A stretch of 64,000 nt of DNA from Dendrolimus kikuchii. Lineage: Eukaryota > Arthropoda > Insecta > Lepidoptera > Lasiocampidae. Both the position numbers and the translations under genes were made by a program. Location of the stretch: the NCBI GenBank assembly GCA_019925095.2, contig CM034410.1, forward strand, positions 12,860,436 through 12,924,435. Direction: 5' to 3'. The notes beneath the pieces were generated by a model that was not told where the DNA came from, searched no databases, and saw only the letters and a list, made by a program, of their open reading frames with translations. This document shows, piece after piece, positions 63,952 to 64,000 of this stretch; the first letter of the stretch is position 1; every line of letters begins with the position of its first letter.

Positions 63952-64000
63952 GTGTGTTTTTAGTCATTCTATTGGGACTCGTTGGTTGTGGGTTTATATT

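Overview
The window is part of a large, intron-rich animal gene on the + strand, loaded with transposable elements. The exons encode a spectraplakin of the Drosophila short stop / vertebrate MACF1-dystonin family. I placed 51 exons (705-63951, about 8.07 kb of coding sequence, about 2,690 codons). They cover the end of an unstructured linker, nearly the whole spectrin-repeat rod, and the start of a Ser/Arg-rich linker after the rod. The N-terminal actin-binding and plakin domains and the C-terminal EF-hand and GAS2 domains must lie outside the window. Every junction has GT donor / AG acceptor sites and preserves reading frame, except one (exon 37 to exon 38).

The host is an insect and most likely a moth or butterfly. 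The spectraplakin is closest to the insect form, and the introns carry repeat types I associate with Lepidoptera: the 'cccgcgacttcgtccgcgtgg' family, the 'ggcagacggcccacctgatgg' family, and LINE 3' ends with (ATGT)n tails. This assignment is inference.

Layout: 1-4021 linker and first rod exons, with an 18-bp tandem array at 3225-3700. 4022-6785 is an intron with an apparently intact mariner transposase and nested retroposons. 6786-37193 holds about thirty rod exons separated by introns with MITEs, tRNA-derived SINEs, LINE scraps, hairpins and a 19-bp minisatellite (31955-32412) that ends 13 bp before a splice acceptor. 37194-47703 contains two exons, an internally deleted copia-type retrotransposon and a missing rod exon. 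47704-52537 is a compact exon block. 52538-60048 is one 7.5-kb intron with a degraded APE-type LINE. 60049-63951 has the last rod exons and the following linker.

I found no new multi-gene system. The best leads are the missing rod exon next to a copia element that lacks its outer LTR end; a 39-bp duplication of the splice acceptor of exon 48; the three-frame-open minisatellite next to an acceptor; the intact mariner; and three near-perfect intronic hairpins.
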